Source of the DNA: Tetzosporium hominis
Lineage (GTDB): Bacteria; Bacillota; Bacilli; Bacillales_A; Planococcaceae
Length of the DNA: 64,000 nucleotides
NCBI RefSeq assembly: GCF_002265435.1
Contig: NZ_NOKQ01000342.1
Span: forward strand, 1 to 64,000
Reading direction: 5' to 3'
This document shows, piece after piece, positions 60,777 through 64,000 of this stretch (positions are counted from its first letter, which is position 1; every line of letters begins with the position of its first letter). A model generated the notes under the pieces. The model saw nothing but the letters and a program-made list of their open reading frames with translations, made no database searches and was not told the DNA's origin. Position numbers and translations under genes: made by a program.

Positions 60777-61801
60777 CGAATTTCCTCCTGACGTTTAGGG
60801 ACTTGGACTTCTACAAAAGTACCTTGATTTGGCACAGATACCACTTTAGCGGTGGCACCCATCTCGACAGCACGCTCGTAGACGTTGCCTAGACCGTACG
60901 CACCTGGCTTTAGTTGGGTCGAATCAAATCCGACACCGTTGTCTTGTACGCGGAAGATGACGAGCTGCGGCTGATCCATCAACCGAATCTCCATTTCTGT
61001 TGCCTGTGCGTGTCGAAGGGTATTGGATAGCGTTTCCTGGGCAATCCGGAACAAATGATCTTCTGAAGCTTTAGATAGTGTTACAGAATCAAGATGCCAT
61101 TTTAATTTGAGCTGAACTTTTTGTTGCAGTTCTTGGAGAAGCTCATCCAGACCTTCCGAGAGCGTCCGGTCATGCAGGCCAGCGGGACGAAGGTGAAGCA
61201 GAAGAGCTCGCATCTCAAGCTGCGCTTGATGGATAGCTCGTTCTAATTGTCCGAGACTGCGTGAAGGTGAGCCATTTTGTGCCTCGATCTCCATCATGCT
61301 CGACGCGAGCATGGAGGCGCCGAAAAGCTGTTGGGATACAGAATCGTGAAGTTCTCGTGCGAGCCGTTGCCGCTCTTCAACGACACGTTCTTGAATCAAC
61401 TTCGCTTGCGATTCCGCTTTCTCTTCAGAGATACGAGTTAGCGTCTTTCGCTGTGTATCTAGAAGTTGAGCAGTTCTTTCAAAACCGGTCGCCAGCCGTT
61501 TGCTGACACGACCATTCAATCGTTTCGGCAATCCATCGCCTTCATATAGAGAAGTGAGGGCAGATTGAACCGTCCGGTCCAGTTCACTTACTGAGCGTTT
61601 CGCTACGAAGAAATACAGCAGACTGATTCCGAAAATCACAAAGCTGATCCAAAATCCAAGTGGGAGGTCCGCGAATGTTTGCTCATAAAGAGGAGACCAC
61701 GTTTCAAACGTGGGCCACCCCCACAATAACGTCAGCAATGTAAAAACTAATGCATGCCAGATAATGGCGAAGACTAAAAATAAGATAGAGAACTGCCTCA
61801 T
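60773..61801 (-). CDS. liaS: Sensor histidine kinase LiaS
   Basis: The 342-residue kinase has two N-terminal helices (about 5-25 and 48-68) with a very short extracellular loop, a HAMP-like linker, a HisKA_3 site in ERQRLARELHDSVSQQLFGA and a HATPase (VQDNGVGFDSTQ, GAYGLGNVYERA). This is an intramembrane-sensing kinase of the LiaS type, normally kept off by LiaF. Its ATG overlaps the liaF stop (ATGA) and its stop overlaps liaR. Confidence 0.94.
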   Translation of the reverse strand: MRQFSILFLVFAIIWHALVFTLLTLLWGWPTFETWSPLYEQTFADLPLGFWISFVIFGISLLYFFVAKRSVSELDRTVQSALTSLYEGDGLPKRLNGRVSKRLATGFERTAQLLDTQRKTLTRISEEKAESQAKLIQERVVEERQRLARELHDSVSQQLFGASMLASSMMEIEAQNGSPSRSLGQLERAIHQAQLEMRALLLHLRPAGLHDRTLSEGLDELLQELQQKVQLKLKWHLDSVTLSKASEDHLFRIAQETLSNTLRHAQATEMEIRLMDQPQLVIFRVQDNGVGFDSTQLKPGAYGLGNVYERAVEMGATAKVVSVPNQGTFVEVQVPKRQEEIR

Positions 61802-62496
61802 TTACGAAGCACCTCCAAGTCACCCAGCCAGCTTGCCACAGTAATGATAAGTTCAGGTGTATCCGCGTCTAACTGCATGCGATCTTCGACATGATAGCTC
61901 TGGTTCCACAATCGCTTCACTGGTTCTTCAAATAGGCAAGCTTCTCCGACCATCGTTGAGTAGTAAACTCGCACATTCACTCCATATGGAACAAGGATCG
62001 TCGTCTTCCCTAAAACCTTTCGAATTGAGATAAATGAAGTGCCTTTTGGCAAGATGGTGTTTGTCAGATCCAAGTCGTATTCGCCGAACACACTTTGGAT
62101 GTGCACGTCCTTCCAGGCATAAGGCTCGGAAGATGTGACTTGCGTAGAAAACATGCGTTGTTGCAAGACGTGAGAGTCTGTAGCAGAATCCGTGAAGTGA
62201 AGCTGCTCCCAAGACGGGATAGGCTCTTTCTTCCACACTTTATATAAGATGTAGAGTACTAAACTAAATAAAATCAGTCGAGTCGTGACCATGGAAAAGA
62301 CCGTGATAAACAGCAGCACGAGTCCAATCCAAAAAAGAGCGCGGTTGCTGCGGCGCATTCCCATATAGAGAAGTACAAGGCCGACTACGACGACGACAAT
62401 TGAACCGTTTTCGAATAATAAGGTCTCCGCAGCTAACAAAGCAATAAACCCGATTAGCACAAGCGAATACCGATTTGTCTGGTTGTTTGAAGACAT
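61798..62496 (-). CDS. liaF: LiaF-like inhibitor of the LiaRS system
   Basis: The product has 232 residues: four closely spaced helices in the first 90, then a soluble beta-rich domain (VTSSEPYAWKDVHIQSVFGE ... ILVPYGVNVRVYYSTMVGEA), the cell-wall-active antibiotic response (LiaF C-terminal) domain. In Bacillus it holds LiaS inactive until envelope stress. AGGGGGAA is upstream. It is immediately followed by liaS. Confidence 0.93.
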   Translation of the reverse strand: MSSNNQTNRYSLVLIGFIALLAAETLLFENGSIVVVVVGLVLLYMGMRRSNRALFWIGLVLLFITVFSMVTTRLILFSLVLYILYKVWKKEPIPSWEQLHFTDSATDSHVLQQRMFSTQVTSSEPYAWKDVHIQSVFGEYDLDLTNTILPKGTSFISIRKVLGKTTILVPYGVNVRVYYSTMVGEACLFEEPVKRLWNQSYHVEDRMQLDADTPELIITVASWLGDLEVLRK

Positions 62497-62545
62497 GTGA
62501 TTTCCCCCTATCGTTGGAAAAAACAGAGGGAACTCCCTCTGCTTT

Positions 62546-63217
62546 CTATTCTACACGTGATTCAGTTTTTGTCTCTTGATTTTTTGACAGTTGCTCCAAG
62601 CGCTCTTCAAGTGTCGAAGCAGGTGCCTCTGGCTCATGCGTAGGAGCTTTGGGTTGCTCGAAATAGCGTTCCATGTCTTCTTGAGAAGCGAGTGGTCGAG
62701 CATTCAGAGACTCTTCAATCACTTGATCCATGTCACGATGAGCTTTCGCTACATTTTCTGTGCTCATCAACTGCAGTTGACGCACTTTCATATCTTTTAC
62801 TTTATGCTTCATCTCTTCGTGTTTACGCTCAAGAAGAATCAATTCTTCTGTGGCACGCTGGATGCTAGATGTGAGCACGTGAATACGGTTCTCGTAAGTA
62901 TCGACTTCCATCTTCGCATAGTCAATTAGATCTTGTTCATTTGTTAACAACGCAAGTTCATACTGACTTTGGCGTTTTACTAAAAGCGTCTTCGCCTCTG
63001 TCTGTTCTTCCTCGAGCTTTGCTTTCAACTGAGCTTGACGTTCTACCCAGCGCTTCGTCTGCTCGGTGCGTTTTTCAGCTTCTTTGATATAAGTATTCAA
63101 GGCTTGAATAGGATTTGTAGCTGTTTTTGAAGTGGATGCTTGTACTTCCTGGCGGTTAAATAGTTGGCGAACGTCGTGTTCAAATGTTTCAGCTAATCGT
63201 TGAAATACGTTTGTCAT
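62546..63217 (-). CDS. liaH: LiaH/PspA-type phage-shock protein
   Basis: The 223-residue protein is almost wholly coiled coil (about 35-165: AEKRTEQTKRWVERQAQLKA and so on), as in PspA/LiaH/IM30 (ESCRT-III-like) proteins. It then has a low-complexity Pro/Glu tail (EQPKAPTHEPEAPASTLEER). Such proteins assemble on damaged membranes. I use ATG 63217 (MTNVFQRLAE, GGAGGAACC upstream); the longer in-frame reading overlaps liaI. It is the expected main effector of the lia operon. Confidence 0.88.
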   Translation of the reverse strand: MTNVFQRLAETFEHDVRQLFNRQEVQASTSKTATNPIQALNTYIKEAEKRTEQTKRWVERQAQLKAKLEEEQTEAKTLLVKRQSQYELALLTNEQDLIDYAKMEVDTYENRIHVLTSSIQRATEELILLERKHEEMKHKVKDMKVRQLQLMSTENVAKAHRDMDQVIEESLNARPLASQEDMERYFEQPKAPTHEPEAPASTLEERLEQLSKNQETKTESRVE

Positions 63218-63230
63218 GGGTGGTTCCTCC

Positions 63231-63578
63231 TTAGTTTCGTGTAATCTGTTTCCATTCACGTTCAAAGTTTTCAAAAGGGTCGTTCGATTTCGTTTTCATC
63301 GTGATCGGCTCATCGTTCCATTTGCGGATGGCGTACCAGATCAATGCGATAGCAGCGATGCCAAGAAAAGCAGGAATGTTAGAGACAGCTGTTAATAGGC
63401 CGACGATTCCAACAGTTGCCCAAAAGACCTTACCAAGCGTGGAATGACTTTGAAGGAAGTAGTGCAGTCCTCCAATAACGAGCAGTGCGGAAAAGGCGAG
63501 CCCGATCAGCGAGCCCAAGTTGGCAAGGACGACGATAGCGCCGGTGATGCCGAGTACAATGTACAGAAATTTTTTCAT
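63231..63578 (-). CDS. liaI: LiaI-like membrane protein, membrane anchor of LiaH
   Basis: The 115-residue protein has three to four hydrophobic segments (about 3-18, 21-38, 48-64 and 67-85) and a charged C-terminal tail (TMKTKSNDPFENFEREWKQI). It is the first gene of the operon and corresponds in place to LiaI, which recruits LiaH to the membrane. ATG 63578 lies 8 bases after GGAGG; the ATG three bases upstream is possible too. liaG, present in B. subtilis between liaH and liaF, is absent. Confidence 0.87.
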   Translation of the reverse strand: MKKFLYIVLGITGAIVVLANLGSLIGLAFSALLVIGGLHYFLQSHSTLGKVFWATVGIVGLLTAVSNIPAFLGIAAIALIWYAIRKWNDEPITMKTKSNDPFENFEREWKQITRN

Positions 63579-63607
63579 CATGTTTCCCTCCTTGTTTGTA
63601 TACCTTG

Positions 63608-63636
63608 AGTATAGAGAGGTTCCGGTCTTCACCAAA
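63608..63636 (-). promoter_or_regulatory. Promoter region of the lia operon
   Basis: On the minus strand: TTTGGT (-35, 63631-63636), a 17-bp spacer, then TATACT (-10, 63608-63613). The poor -35 fits an activated promoter. Upstream, CGGTCTT occurs at 63623-63629 and 63661-63667, and CCGATT-TTCG-AATCGG is a perfect inverted repeat at 63648-63663; either could be the LiaR site. Confidence 0.6.
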
Positions 63637-63796
63637 CGGGCGCAGTGCCGATTTTCGAATCGGTCTTAAGATGTAGAGGCACTACATCTTGCTATCTGCT
63701 ATACTAATGGATGGAACTTTTTCATCTACTAGACGTTTCAAATAGAGCCGATTCGGGAACGTTTCCGTATCGAACTTATTGTAAAGGCGGCTTATT

Positions 63797-64000
63797 ATGG
63801 AACAATGGATAACGGACTGGCTAAGTGACTTCGGTTACTGGGGCGTCTTTTTACTGATAATGATTGAAAATGTATTCCCCCCAATACCGTCAGAGATTAT
63901 CTTGACGCTTGGCGGATTCATGACAACAACTACATCGATGACGATTCCAGGTGTTATTGCAGTAGCGACACTCGGTTCTGTAGTAGGGGCTGTCATTTTG
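63797..64000 (+). CDS. DedA family membrane protein (3' end outside window)
   Basis: The first 68 codons are present: MEQWITDWLSDFGYWGVFLL, then IMIENVFPPIPSEIILTLGG, the conserved N-terminal re-entrant motif of DedA/SNARE-associated proteins with its Glu and Pro residues. DedA proteins act in lipid-carrier (undecaprenyl phosphate or phosphatidylethanolamine) flipping. AAAGGCGG lies upstream of the ATG. It is divergent from the lia operon, and a TATACT element near 63701 may be its -10. Confidence 0.9.
   Translation, partial: MEQWITDWLSDFGYWGVFLLIMIENVFPPIPSEIILTLGGFMTTTTSMTIPGVIAVATLGSVVGAVIL

Overview
The window looks like a chromosomal segment of a low-to-mid GC Gram-positive of the order Bacillales, most likely the Planococcaceae group. 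The evidence is the set of Bacillus-type modules (des-desK-desR, liaI-liaH-liaF-liaS-liaR, paiA-paiB, yxlE/F/G-like, sbcD-sbcC, aceA-aceB, S-box riboswitch), strong AGGAGG ribosome binding sites, and sigma-A, sigma-B and ECF-type promoters of Bacillus consensus. I cannot name the species. The window begins inside the 3' end of an rRNA operon (5S rRNA missing its first few bases) and ends inside a DedA-family gene.

Layout. 1-0.9 kb: 5S rRNA, terminator, a structured interspersed repeat and an 82-bp tandem array. 0.9-9.3 kb: csbD (sigma-B promoter), an ECF-promoter operon of yxlE/yxlF/yxlG type, a HEPN-CBS fusion, a membrane-anchored phosphoesterase, the membrane-fluidity system des-desK-desR and the proline symporter putP. 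9.3-16.9 kb: sbcD-sbcC, a YaiI/YqxD protein, trhO, two PAS-type genes (one a deletion remnant of a PAS-GGDEF-EAL gene) and a cyclophilin. 17-22.8 kb: an M20 amidohydrolase, an NhaC-family antiporter, a regulator, an enolase-superfamily epimerase/racemase and a GNAT protein. Together these look like an amino-acid racemisation module with a repeated TAACGAC operator. 22.8-28 kb: a GGDEF-EAL protein, a phytoene/squalene-synthase-like enzyme, an AI-2E-family permease, a VOC protein and an FhuF-like protein under a Fur box. 28-34.8 kb: a MITE-like repeat, a deleted RND pump with its TetR regulator, an EmrE-type exporter, pepT, an RsbR paralogue and an M3 peptidase. 34.9-41.8 kb: S-box riboswitch-metY, homoserine dehydrogenase, a mosaic of structured repeats, a lipoprotein, an AbgT transporter, a small HTH protein and a DMT exporter. 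41.9-43.8 kb: a group IIC intron whose maturase/RT gene is frameshifted, sitting just behind a terminator. 43.9-50.9 kb: a two-permease ABC exporter, a LytTR regulator and the glyoxylate bypass operon aceA-aceB-yhfH. 51-58.5 kb: a VanR/OmpR-type two-component system with a tiny membrane ORF between the partners, two small cytosolic families, MarR-paiA-paiB, an aldo/keto reductase and an ABC ATPase/permease deletion chimera. 58.6-64 kb: a divergent CorA-like protein, the lia envelope-stress operon and the start of dedA.

Two themes stand out. First, intergenic DNA carries four arrays of short degenerate words repeated every 20.5-21 bp (two helical turns). It also carries a dispersed multi-hairpin repeat whose stems change by compensatory substitution between copies. 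Second, at least three genes have been joined across a large internal deletion: PAS-GGDEF-EAL, the RND pump, and the ABC ATPase with its permease. All functional statements rest on reading motifs and recalled family features; no database search was possible.
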